Made by a program: the position numbers and the translations under genes
In this document: piece after piece, positions 55,482-63,974 of the stretch
Numbering within the stretch: position 1 is the stretch's first letter
Layout of the letters: the number at the start of each line of letters is the position of its first letter
Notes under the pieces: generated by a model
Database searches by the model: none
Seen by the model: only the letters and a program-made list of their open reading frames with translations
Told to the model about the DNA's origin: nothing
Assembly (NCBI RefSeq): GCF_001651855.1
Contig: NZ_LNQC01000044.1
Coordinates: 186,001-250,000, forward strand
From: Sinorhizobium americanum
Lineage (GTDB): Bacteria > Pseudomonadota > Alphaproteobacteria > Rhizobiales > Rhizobiaceae
Reading direction: 5' to 3'
DNA: 64,000 nucleotides

Positions 55482-56300
55482 TCAGCCGATGCCGTGTTCC
55501 CGGAGCACGGCCTCTTCGTCGCCGCTCACCCAGCCGAAGATCTTCGGCTCTCCATTGCGCAGCTGGACAAGATAGTGGACCTCGAAGTCGATGACGACAT
55601 CGGGCCTGCCATCCGCCTCATAAACCGACCGCCAGTCGACGCGGACGAGCGAATGCAGCGCATCGATCGGCGTTATCTTGAGATCGCGGATCTTCAGTTC
55701 CCTCGTGCCGATTTCCCTGTAGCGGGCGTAACCCTTTTCCATCGAGGCTTTGAGGCTCTGGTCGTTCTTCCCCGCCATGACGCCCGCCGGCGAGGCCGCG
55801 ATGAAATCGGATGCGAAGGCGTAGGTCGTCTCGGCTACATCCATTTCCCTGGCGAGCACCCGATTTGCCATGCTCTCGTAGCGCTTGAAAAAGCTACGAA
55901 GGATTTCATCCATTGAGTTCCCCTGTCGCGGCGCCGTGCCCGGTTGCCTTGCCGACGGATCGATCGGCGTCTGCTGGTGCTGGACGAGCCGCCACACCTC
56001 GCCGGTTCGTGAATAGGTCGAGGTGCAATAGGCCGCATAGGGGTCATGGGCGTCGCGTCGGGCGTCGGCGCGGTAAGCCAATACGAGGAGGCTGTCATTG
56101 GGCCGGGCGCTCCTCCGCTCCGTCATCTCCACGTCCAGCCAGCGCGGCGCGCCGTCGAGAGCCCGGATGATTTCCACCCCGCCGAGGATGCCCACCGGCG
56201 CAAATGCCATCAGGCATTCGTCATCGAGCAGTTGCTGGTATGCGCCGGCACCTTCGAGCCACAGTCGGCGCTCCCGTTCCCAGGCCTCTTGCTCGTCCAT
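55482..56300 (-). CDS. Double NTF2-like (DUF4440/SnoaL-type) protein
   Basis: A 272-residue protein made of two NTF2-like halves. The first half (WLEGAGAYQQLLDDECLMAF, then EVWRLVQHQQTPID) and the second (DEILRSFFKRYESMANRVLA, then HYLVQLRNGEPKIFGWVSGD) each match the size of a complete DUF4440-like protein. An AGGGGAA site precedes an internal ATG at 55913, so the second half could also be made alone. ATG 56300 has AGGAGGG upstream. It may be a fusion of two adjacent genes after loss of a stop codon. Function unknown. Confidence 0.75.
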   Translation of the reverse strand: MDEQEAWERERRLWLEGAGAYQQLLDDECLMAFAPVGILGGVEIIRALDGAPRWLDVEMTERRSARPNDSLLVLAYRADARRDAHDPYAAYCTSTYSRTGEVWRLVQHQQTPIDPSARQPGTAPRQGNSMDEILRSFFKRYESMANRVLAREMDVAETTYAFASDFIAASPAGVMAGKNDQSLKASMEKGYARYREIGTRELKIRDLKITPIDALHSLVRVDWRSVYEADGRPDVVIDFEVHYLVQLRNGEPKIFGWVSGDEEAVLREHGIG

Positions 56301-56367
56301 TGCACCCTCCTGTCCGGTTGCTGCGCGTTTTATGGCAACAACGTCGGAGGTCACGATCCGATCCCTG

Positions 56368-58410
56368 CTATTTGCGGATGATGCTTCCGAGAGGACGCTT
56401 CAGCAGGCTCTCGCGCAACGATCCCGAGCGCTGCGGTTCGATTGCGGCGCCCGAGAAGCCGCGCTCCGGCTGCGCCGGCGTGTTCAGCATCCGCGCGGCG
56501 TCTCTTTCTGCCTGCCCGGAGAGGATCTGCTCGCGGATCTGATTGAAGCGTTCAAGCTGCGGATTGGTCGGCTCGGATCCGCGCGGCAACATTTCGGGCC
56601 GATAGGATTCGAGCGCGGCCGCGGAGAAATCGTCGCGCGGATCCACCGGCTCGACTTCGTCGGTCGCATCGCCGGTACGATCCTCATAGGGAACCGCCAG
56701 GGTGCTCTGGGCGGCAAGATAGCTTTGCTGGAAGCTTGAAATGTCCGGCCCGTTCATGGCGCGCATGCGGCTGACGATCGAACGAAGGTCGACGACCGGC
56801 GGCGCATCCTCGTCGACTTTGTCGATGATGCCGTGCGCGCGGGGAAGCCTCGCCTCTTCAACCCGGCCGAAGCGCATGCGCATCGGCACCGCCACGGCCT
56901 CGCCGAAGGCGATCGCCTCGCCATTGCCGATCGAGGAAATGAAGCTGGTGGTCGAGATCGACGAATTGGAAATTGCCGAACGGATGATTTCCTGGTCGCG
57001 GTCATTGGCGAGCCGCATGGCGAAGACGGTCGAACATTGCGACAGGATCGTCGGATCGAGCTCGCCGGGGCGCTGCGTGATGATGCCGAGCGAGACGCCG
57101 TATTTGCGGCCCTCCTTGGCAATCCTGGCGATTGCCTGGCGCGTCGGCAGGAAACCGAGCGTCGGATCGGCGGGCACATAGCGGTGCGCCTCTTCGCAGA
57201 CCACCAGCATATGGATGCCGCCATTGCTCCAGAGGCCGATTTCGAACGCCATGCGGCAGAGCACCGAAGCGACGGAATTGACGACCTCGGATGGGATGCC
57301 GGCGAGTTCGAACGTGGCGATCGGCTTGCCTTCGCCCGGTATGCGGAAAATCTTGGCGATCGTGTCCTGGATCGTGTCGGTGATCGTGTTCGATGAGAAC
57401 ATGAAGTGATAGCGCGGATCGTTGATCGCCGAGACGATCTTGACCTTCAGCGAGCGCAGATGCGGCTTGTCGTTGCGGCCCTCGAGCCGGCCGATGCGCT
57501 CGTCGATCATCGCCAGCAGATCGGCGATGCGATAGGGGACCGGTGTGTCCGCGGTGATCGAGCTTTTTTCGGTTTGGCGGCGCATCAGGCCAGACTCGCC
57601 GCCCTTGAAGGCCTTCTTGGCATCGGGGATCACGTCGCGCAGAATGTCGAGCTCTTCGGGCACGGGCGGCCGGCCGCGAAAGATGACTTCCGCGAATTCC
57701 TCGAGGCGGAAGAGCCAGAACGGCAGGTCGAGCGTATCGGTCTCGATGACCACCGCACTCTCCGGAAAGGCGGCCGCGAACTCGTTGTGCGGATCGAGAA
57801 TCAGGACGCGCAGCTTCGGATCGGCGGCAATCGCCTTGTTGAGCAGCAGGGTGACGGCCGTCGACTTGCCGACGCCGGTCGTGCCGACGATGGCGAAATG
57901 CTTGGCGAGCATCGACGGCACATGGATGGTGGCATCGAGGCTTTCGTCCTGCGTCAGCTTGCCGATGACGCAACTGTCCGCCTGCCTGGAATCATAGATC
58001 CGCGCAAGATCGGCGGCACGGATACGATGCGCTATGGCGCCGAGATAGGGATAGCGGCTGATGCCGGCCGAGAACTCTTCCTGTCCGTCGGCCCCCTTGA
58101 AGACCTCGCCCATCAGTTCGACTTCGATGCGGAAGGTGTTGCTGTTCTCCTCGCTCCATTCCTCGGCCGCGGTCTGCATGGAGCAGACGAGAGCGACGAT
58201 CCGGTTTGTGCCGACCGAGATCGAGATCAGCCGACCGACCGACCAGAGTTCGGTGAGCGAGGTCTCGCCCCCCTCGGCCACGGCTGCGATGGTCGCGCGC
58301 GACCCGTTGCATGCGACGACCCGTCCGAGGAAACGGTTTCCCGGCTTCATGCCGTCGCGGCGATCCTGTTCCCCGGCACTGCTCGGGGCCTGAGTTTCAC
58401 TGTTGAACAA
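56368..58410 (-). CDS. HerA-type (DUF87) hexameric ATPase
   Basis: A 680-residue FtsK/HerA-superfamily ATPase. It has an N-terminal HAS-barrel-like domain (FLGRVVACNGSRATIAA), Walker A GTTGVGKST near residue 178, a Walker B/HerA segment LVVCEEAHRYVP, and IITQRPGELDPTILSQC, which is close to HerA/VirB4-like sensor motifs. HerA proteins translocate DNA, usually with a NurA nuclease or another partner. No nuclease gene is adjacent. Residues beyond about 560 are a low-complexity tail. It is a single gene on the minus strand. Confidence 0.88.
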   Translation of the reverse strand: MFNSETQAPSSAGEQDRRDGMKPGNRFLGRVVACNGSRATIAAVAEGGETSLTELWSVGRLISISVGTNRIVALVCSMQTAAEEWSEENSNTFRIEVELMGEVFKGADGQEEFSAGISRYPYLGAIAHRIRAADLARIYDSRQADSCVIGKLTQDESLDATIHVPSMLAKHFAIVGTTGVGKSTAVTLLLNKAIAADPKLRVLILDPHNEFAAAFPESAVVIETDTLDLPFWLFRLEEFAEVIFRGRPPVPEELDILRDVIPDAKKAFKGGESGLMRRQTEKSSITADTPVPYRIADLLAMIDERIGRLEGRNDKPHLRSLKVKIVSAINDPRYHFMFSSNTITDTIQDTIAKIFRIPGEGKPIATFELAGIPSEVVNSVASVLCRMAFEIGLWSNGGIHMLVVCEEAHRYVPADPTLGFLPTRQAIARIAKEGRKYGVSLGIITQRPGELDPTILSQCSTVFAMRLANDRDQEIIRSAISNSSISTTSFISSIGNGEAIAFGEAVAVPMRMRFGRVEEARLPRAHGIIDKVDEDAPPVVDLRSIVSRMRAMNGPDISSFQQSYLAAQSTLAVPYEDRTGDATDEVEPVDPRDDFSAAALESYRPEMLPRGSEPTNPQLERFNQIREQILSGQAERDAARMLNTPAQPERGFSGAAIEPQRSGSLRESLLKRPLGSIIRK

Positions 58411-58616
58411 CGCACACCTCGGCTAATAGCGTTCCAGAATAGCGGAACGATTTTAATAAGTGGTTGCACACTCTGTGGCGCCCATCAGGTTCAAACGGCC
58501 AGAATGATCTTCGCTCACATCCCTAAGCATTGAGGGATGTCGCGACGCTTGGCCCGTGTTATCCACGACAGGAACCGCGCAGCCATTCATTTCTCCGCGT
58601 CGACGAGGGGGAAGCC

Positions 58617-59957
58617 ATGCCGAGCTTGAGCAATGGGAGCGAGTTGATCGTCTGGGAGGACCTCGACAATCAAAGCCCTGATGCGGTCCTCTTCACGATA
58701 ACGGCATCGAATGGAAATGTTCTCGGCCCCGTCGGCGCACGCGCGGATTACCCTTTTGGTTCGATTGAAGTGGCTTCGATCGACGTGTTCGACGGGTTCT
58801 TCACGATCACGACCTTCACCCATGACGGCAGGACCGAGATCGCGACGCCGATCGAGACCCTCGTCTTCGACAACGAGGGGAATTACATTCGCAGCTTGTC
58901 TGATCAGGCCGCTTATCTTTCGGCCCAGATCGTCTCAGTGACCGCGGAAAGTCCCGCTGACATCACGGTGACCTGGATCGGTGCAAACCAATATTTTGGC
59001 GGCGAGAACACGCAGTACGGCCAACACCAGATCATCCTGCAGGATGGCGCGCTGCAGCTGGACAGCTTCGTCAACCATGTCCCGGTAGCGACCGATATGA
59101 GCTTCACGCTTCTCCCTGGCCAGTCCCTCGACGACGTGGCCTTTAGTGCGGCGGACACCGATTTCGATCTGCTGGCCTTCATTGTCGTGGAGGGGCCGGC
59201 CCATGGCACGCTGGAACAGGAGACGCGCTACGAAAGCGGCTATTATCCATTCCCTCAGGGTGAATACGGGGGCAGCCTTCACTTTCATCAGGATTTCCTA
59301 AGTGGAAACCTGTTCGACTACACTCCCGAGGCGGGTTTTCTCGGGACCGACAGCTTCACCATCTACGTCACCGATGGTCACGGAAACAGCAATCTGGCGA
59401 CCATCACCATAACGATCACTCCGCCAGCTCAATCGATCACACTAACCGATGCGGCCGAGAAGATCAGCTATCAGGCGTATGACCACGCTGTGCTGGTCGC
59501 CGCCGCGGGCGGCAACGACCGGATCGTGGGTAGCCGGTTCGACGATACGCTCGAGGGCGTGGAGGGCAATGACCGGCTGAATGGCGGCGCGGGTAACGAC
59601 ATCCTCAGCGGTGGCGTCGGTCGCGACAAGCTGATCGGCGGGGAGGGAGCCGATTCCTTCCTGTTCGACGTTGCTCCGGGGACGGCAAACTGCGACCGCG
59701 TCCTGGACTTCTGCGCGGCCGATGACCTGTTCAGGCTCGACGCCGCCGTATTTGCGGCGCTCTCAGTAGGCACGCTGGACAGCGAGGCCTTGGCTTTCGG
59801 CAAGGCTGCGGCCGACGAGGACGACCGCATCATATATGACCAAGCCCGTGGGGAGCTGTTTTACGATGCGGATGGCATCGGGGGCGCAGATGCAGTTCGG
59901 TTCGCCATCGTGAGCCGCGGGATTTCGCTCGCCGCGGAGGATTTCCTGGTTTTCTAG
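58617..59957 (+). CDS. RTX calcium-binding repeat protein with cadherin-like domain
   Basis: A 446-residue protein without a Sec signal. Residues 1-145 form a beta-rich N-terminal region. A cadherin/Ig-like repeat follows, ending FDYTPEAGFLGTDSFTIYV. Then come the RTX nonapeptides (GGNDRIVGS, EGNDRLNGG, AGNDILSGG, GEGADSFLF), which bind Ca2+ in the secreted state, and an acidic C-terminus typical of type I secretion substrates. No type I exporter is in the window. ATG 58617 has GGGGAAGCC upstream. Confidence 0.88.
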   Translation: MPSLSNGSELIVWEDLDNQSPDAVLFTITASNGNVLGPVGARADYPFGSIEVASIDVFDGFFTITTFTHDGRTEIATPIETLVFDNEGNYIRSLSDQAAYLSAQIVSVTAESPADITVTWIGANQYFGGENTQYGQHQIILQDGALQLDSFVNHVPVATDMSFTLLPGQSLDDVAFSAADTDFDLLAFIVVEGPAHGTLEQETRYESGYYPFPQGEYGGSLHFHQDFLSGNLFDYTPEAGFLGTDSFTIYVTDGHGNSNLATITITITPPAQSITLTDAAEKISYQAYDHAVLVAAAGGNDRIVGSRFDDTLEGVEGNDRLNGGAGNDILSGGVGRDKLIGGEGADSFLFDVAPGTANCDRVLDFCAADDLFRLDAAVFAALSVGTLDSEALAFGKAAADEDDRIIYDQARGELFYDADGIGGADAVRFAIVSRGISLAAEDFLVF

Positions 59958-59993
59958 GTCCGCGGTCCGGAAAAGGCATTTGGCAAAACAGCG

Positions 59994-60022
59994 TTGACGG
60001 GTCACGGATTTCTGTTTATCAA
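59994..60022 (+). promoter_or_regulatory. Promoter of the ilv leader
   Basis: TTGACG (59994-59999), 17 bases, TATCAA (60017-60022). The predicted start of transcription is about 60029-60031, which coincides with the ATG of the leader peptide. Confidence 0.65.
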
Positions 60023-60030
60023 ATCGCCCC

Positions 60031-60087
60031 ATGAAAAATTTCGCGGTTATTCTTGTGGTGGGACGGCGCATGGGCAGGATGGTGTAA
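60031..60087 (+). CDS. ilvL: Branched-chain amino acid leader peptide
   Basis: A short frame MKNFAVILVVGRRMGRMV ending TAA at 60085-60087. Five of its first ten codons are Val, Ile or Leu (GTT ATT CTT GTG GTG), the regulatory amino acids of the ilv pathway. No Shine-Dalgarno sequence precedes it, and the predicted transcript start falls at the ATG, so it is probably translated as a leaderless mRNA. Confidence 0.75.
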   Translation: MKNFAVILVVGRRMGRMV

Positions 60088-60143
60088 CCATCCGGCGGTA
60101 GCCACCCATGCGCTGAACGAGGCTCCTGATGGGGCCTTTTTTT
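60064..60143 (+). promoter_or_regulatory. Transcription attenuator before ilvI
   Basis: Mutually exclusive stems are visible. GGATGGT / ACCATCC (60077-60093) spans the leader stop codon. GCGCATGGG (60066-60074) / CCCATGCGC (60105-60113) is a perfect 9-bp alternative. The terminator AGGCTCC-TGAT-GGGGCCT (60120-60137) is followed by seven T residues to 60143. ilvI starts 57 bases later. This is a classic ribosome-mediated attenuator layout; the exact pairing scheme is inference. Confidence 0.75.
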
Positions 60144-60199
60144 ATGTCCTCAAACAAGCTAATCACCCCAAGCCTTAAAAAAGGGACGGAAGCAGGCCA

Positions 60200-61978
60200 A
60201 TGAGCGGAACTGAAAACCAGATGACAGGGGCGGAGATCGTTCTCCAGGCCCTGAAGGACAATGGCGTCGAACACATCTTCGGCTATCCGGGCGGCGCCGT
60301 GCTTCCGATCTACGACGAAATTTTCCAGCAGGAAGAGATCCAGCACATTCTTGTTCGCCACGAGCAGGGCGCCGGCCACATGGCCGAGGGCTATGCCCGG
60401 TCCACCGGCAAGGTCGGCGTCATGCTGGTCACCTCCGGTCCCGGCGCCACCAATGCCGTCACGCCGCTCCAGGACGCGCTGATGGATTCGATCCCGCTCG
60501 TCTGCATCTCCGGCCAGGTTCCGACGCCACTGATCGGCTCGGACGCCTTCCAGGAATGCGACACGGTCGGCATCACGCGGCCCTGCACCAAGCACAACTG
60601 GCTGGTCAAGGACGTCAACGATCTGGCCCGCATCATCCATGAGGCGTTCCGCGTCGCCCAGTCCGGGCGTCCGGGGCCGGTCGTCGTCGACATCCCGAAG
60701 GATGTTCAGTTCGCGACCGGCACCTATACGCCCCCTTCCGCCGTTCCGACGCAGAAGAGCTATCAGCCGAAGACGCAGGGCGACCTGAAAAAGATCGAGG
60801 AAGCGATCGCTCTGATGAAGTCGGCGCGCCAGCCGATCATCTATTCCGGCGGCGGCGTCATCAATTCGGGACCGCAGGCTTCCCACTTCCTGCGCGAGCT
60901 GGTCGACCTCACCGGCTTCCCGATCACCTCCACGCTGATGGGGCTCGGCGCCTATCCGGCCTCAGGCAAGAACTGGCTCGGCATGCTCGGCATGCACGGC
61001 ACCTACGAAGCCAACATGGCGATGCATGACTGCGACGTCATGATCTGCATCGGCGCCCGCTTCGACGACCGCATCACCGGCCGGCTCAACGCGTTTTCGC
61101 CGAACTCGAAGAAGATCCACATCGATATCGATCCGTCGTCGATCAACAAGAACGTCCGGGTCGATGTTCCGATCCTCGGCGACGTCGGGAATGTCCTCGA
61201 AGATATGGTCCGGCTGTGGCGCGCAGCGGCAAAGACGGTCGACAAGGCGCGTCTCAATGATTGGTGGGGTGCCATTGCCAAGTGGCGGGCGCGCAATTCG
61301 CTGGCCTATACGCCAAACGACGACGTCATCATGCCCCAATATGCAATCCAGCGGCTCTACGAGCTCAGCAAGGATCGCGACACCTACATCACCACCGAGG
61401 TCGGCCAGCACCAGATGTGGGCGGCGCAGTTCTTCGGCTTCGAGCAGCCGAACCGATGGATGACCTCGGGCGGCTTGGGGACGATGGGCTACGGCTTTCC
61501 GGCCGCCATCGGCGTCCAGGTCGCGCATCCGGAGAGTCTCGTCATCGACATTGCCGGCGACGCCTCGATCCAGATGTGCATCCAGGAAATGTCCTGTGCG
61601 GTCCAGTACGGGCTGCCGGTCAAGATCTTCATCCTCAACAACCAGTACATGGGCATGGTCCGGCAGTGGCAGCAGCTGCTGCACGGCAACCGCCTGTCGC
61701 ATTCCTATACGGAGGCGATGCCCGACTTCGTCAAGCTGGCCGAAGCCTATGGCGGCGTCGGCATCCGTTGCGAGAAGCCGGGCGAACTGGACGATGCGAT
61801 CCGGCGGATGATCGACACGCCGGCGCCGGTGATCTTCGACTGCCGCGTCGCCAACCTTGCCAACTGCTTCCCGATGATCCCGTCCGGCAAGGCGCATAAC
61901 GAAATGCTGCTGCCCGACGAGGCGACGGACGAAGCGGTTGCGAATGCGATCGACGCCAAGGGCCGCCAGCTCGTTTGA
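60200..61978 (+). CDS. ilvI: Acetolactate synthase large (catalytic) subunit
   Basis: A thiamine-diphosphate enzyme that makes acetolactate and acetohydroxybutyrate, the first common step of Val, Leu and Ile synthesis. The 592-residue protein has GGAVLPIYDE, the ThDP-activating Glu55 in VRHEQGAGHMAEGY, and the ThDP/Mg motif IAGDASIQMCIQEM (most relatives have GDGSFQM). It follows the attenuator. The ilvH gene lies 21 bases downstream. Confidence 0.97.
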   Translation: MSGTENQMTGAEIVLQALKDNGVEHIFGYPGGAVLPIYDEIFQQEEIQHILVRHEQGAGHMAEGYARSTGKVGVMLVTSGPGATNAVTPLQDALMDSIPLVCISGQVPTPLIGSDAFQECDTVGITRPCTKHNWLVKDVNDLARIIHEAFRVAQSGRPGPVVVDIPKDVQFATGTYTPPSAVPTQKSYQPKTQGDLKKIEEAIALMKSARQPIIYSGGGVINSGPQASHFLRELVDLTGFPITSTLMGLGAYPASGKNWLGMLGMHGTYEANMAMHDCDVMICIGARFDDRITGRLNAFSPNSKKIHIDIDPSSINKNVRVDVPILGDVGNVLEDMVRLWRAAAKTVDKARLNDWWGAIAKWRARNSLAYTPNDDVIMPQYAIQRLYELSKDRDTYITTEVGQHQMWAAQFFGFEQPNRWMTSGGLGTMGYGFPAAIGVQVAHPESLVIDIAGDASIQMCIQEMSCAVQYGLPVKIFILNNQYMGMVRQWQQLLHGNRLSHSYTEAMPDFVKLAEAYGGVGIRCEKPGELDDAIRRMIDTPAPVIFDCRVANLANCFPMIPSGKAHNEMLLPDEATDEAVANAIDAKGRQLV

Positions 61979-61999
61979 TGAAAAGGTAGGAACAAGAGA

Positions 62000-62572
62000 A
62001 TGAGTGCACATCTTCAGCCGACGGGTTCCGCCTATTTCATCGCCAAGGAGACGCAGCTTGCGGAGACCCATACGCTCTCCGTCCTCGTCGACAACGAGCC
62101 GGGCGTGCTGGCCCGCGTCATCGGCCTTTTTTCCGGCCGCGGCTACAACATCGAAAGCCTGACGGTCTCCGAGACCGAGCACGAGGCGCATCTGTCGCGC
62201 ATCACCATCGTCACCCGCGGCACGCCGCACGTGCTGGAGCAGATCAAGAACCAGCTCGAGCGGCTCGTGCCGGTGCACCGCGTCGTCGACCTGACCGTGC
62301 GCGCCGCGGGCCTCGGCCACGACCGACCGGTCGAGCGCGAGTTGGCGCTCGTCAAGGTGCATGGTTCAGGCGAGCACCGCGTGGAGGCGCTGAGACTTGC
62401 CGACGCCTTCCGTGCTTCGGTGATCGACGCCAATATCGATCACTTCGTCTTCGAGATCACTGGCAAGCCGTCGAAGATCGAGCAGTTCATCGCCATCATG
62501 AAGCCGCTCGGACTCATCGAAGTGTGCCGTACGGGTATTGCGGCGATGAACCGCGGACCGCAGGGGATGTGA
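62000..62572 (+). CDS. ilvH: Acetolactate synthase small (regulatory) subunit
   Basis: IlvH binds valine and feedback-inhibits the catalytic subunit. The 190-residue protein has an N-terminal ACT domain (LSVLVDNEPGVLARVIGLFS, then YNIESLTVSETE) and a C-terminal ACT-like domain (DHFVFEITGKPSKIEQFIAI). The start ATG 62000 has GAGA upstream. It forms an operon with ilvI. Confidence 0.97.
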   Translation: MSAHLQPTGSAYFIAKETQLAETHTLSVLVDNEPGVLARVIGLFSGRGYNIESLTVSETEHEAHLSRITIVTRGTPHVLEQIKNQLERLVPVHRVVDLTVRAAGLGHDRPVERELALVKVHGSGEHRVEALRLADAFRASVIDANIDHFVFEITGKPSKIEQFIAIMKPLGLIEVCRTGIAAMNRGPQGM

Positions 62573-62601
62573 GGGATTGCGCGCCTTTGGTGCGCGCCCG
62601 T

Positions 62602-62749
62602 CCCCAACCCCTCCCCACAGGTGGGAGGGGCTGAACCTGCCGCGCCCTTCCCGGCACTTCCTGCCCGATCCAGCGAGCATGAAGCGATAAAAATTGCAGG
62701 AGCGCGCCGCGAGCGCCAAGCCCCTCCCACCAGTGGGGAGGGGTTGGGG
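62602..62749. mobile_element. MITE-like element with 31-bp inverted ends
   Basis: Bases 62602-62632 and 62719-62749 are inverted copies with one mismatch: CCCCAACCCC...GGGAGGGGCT against AGCCCCTCCC...GGGGTTGGGG. They enclose 86 bases without a gene. The whole is 148 bp, in the non-coding gap after ilvH. No transposase is present, and target-site duplication is not evident. Confidence 0.6.
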
Positions 62750-62801
62750 AGGGGCATTCTTCCCGTGAAGCTCGTTTGGGCAAGGCTGCCTCCCTGTGTT
62801 C

Positions 62802-63647
62802 TCAAATAACCTCCAGCCGCATCTTCCTCCTTGGCGGCGGGAAGACGCGGTCGAGTTCGGCGAGGTTTTCCGCCGTCAGGTGAATATCCATGGCGTCGCG
62901 GTTTTCCCGGGAGCGCTCGGCGGAGCCGGTCTTCGGTATGGAGATCACGCCGGCGCGTGTCTTTAAGAAGGCGAGGGCGACCTGGGCGGGGGTTGCCTGG
63001 TGCGCCTTGGCGATATGGACGAGGTCCGCATCGTGGAGCAGGCGCCCTTCGTCGAGCGGCGAATAGGCCATGATCGGCACGCTGCGGTCGCGGCACCAGG
63101 GCAGGAGGTCGTACTCGATCCCGCGGCGGCCAAGGTTGTAGAGCACCTGGTTTGTCGCGACGTTGCCGCCCTCCGGCACCGATATCAACTCCTCCATGTC
63201 GTCGACATCGAAGTTCGAAACGCCCCAGGCGATGATCTTGCCGTCCCGCTTCAACTCCTCGAAAGCGGCGACGGTTTCGGCGAGCGGATAGCCGCCGCGC
63301 CAATGCAGCAGATAGAGATCGATGCGGTCGGTGCCGAGATGGCGGAGGCTACGCTCGCAGGCGGCAATAGTGCCCGACCGGCTGGCATTGGAGGGCAGCA
63401 CCTTGCTGACGATGAAGGCTTCGTCGCGACGGCCGCGGACCACCTCGCCCACAATCCGCTCGGAGCCGCCGTTCCCGTACATTTCGGCCGTGTCGATAAG
63501 CGTCATGCCGAGATCAAGCCCAATCTGGAGGCTGCGGATTTCGTCGGCAGCCTTGGTACGGTTCTCGCCCATCCGCCAGGTTCCCTGACCGAGGACCGGA
63601 ACCTTGCGCCCATCCGGGAACGTGGTGGTCGGGATAGGATCGTGCAT
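62802..63647 (-). CDS. Aldo/keto reductase
   Basis: A 281-residue NADPH-dependent TIM-barrel oxidoreductase. The catalytic Tyr lies in [17 protein letters not shown], the Lys in [12 protein letters not shown] and the His in [16 protein letters not shown]. The cofactor-binding segment is [16 protein letters not shown]. The physiological substrate is unknown. ATG 63647 begins the barrel; the reading from 63779 adds an unrelated N-terminus. Confidence 0.93.
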   Translation of the reverse strand: MHDPIPTTTFPDGRKVPVLGQGTWRMGENRTKAADEIRSLQIGLDLGMTLIDTAEMYGNGGSERIVGEVVRGRRDEAFIVSKVLPSNASRSGTIAACERSLRHLGTDRIDLYLLHWRGGYPLAETVAAFEELKRDGKIIAWGVSNFDVDDMEELISVPEGGNVATNQVLYNLGRRGIEYDLLPWCRDRSVPIMAYSPLDEGRLLHDADLVHIAKAHQATPAQVALAFLKTRAGVISIPKTGSAERSRENRDAMDIHLTAENLAELDRVFPPPRRKMRLEVI

Positions 63648-63974
63648 GACATGCGCCCTCGCTCGCTTCTGACGATGACAAAATGGCAACCGGGGCGGAA
63701 AAAGTCCATGAGCTGCGGGCGACAGGAGACCTGATTGAATAATTTCGTCCAATGCCTTGCGAAGACCACATTGTCTCACTACATGCGGCTCATCGATGTT
63801 GATCGGCGACGTTCTTTATTGCGCCAACGCGCGATGTCTCGAGGTTCTCCCGAGTTTGGTTGCCTGCGGAGACGCAAGGCGGGCCATTGCGGTGCGGATA
63901 TTCGTTCAACAGATGTCATCTCCCTGCCTTTGACCACGGATGTACTGGCATCGGCAGGTCGAGATGATGAGGAA
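63648..63974. other. Gap after the aldo/keto reductase, no supported gene
   Basis: Bases 63648-63974 contain no recognised gene. A plus-strand open frame from ATG 63783 runs to the window edge ([19 protein letters not shown] and so on) but crosses the terminator at 63975-64000, so it is unlikely. A transcript that ends at that terminator, perhaps a short RNA, could lie here. Confidence 0.4.

Noticed and set aside
58430-58449. CGTTCC / GGAACG repeat as an RpoE2 promoter for the HerA gene
   Set aside because: On the minus strand the spacing from GGAAC to TT is 20 bases, outside the 18-19 consensus.
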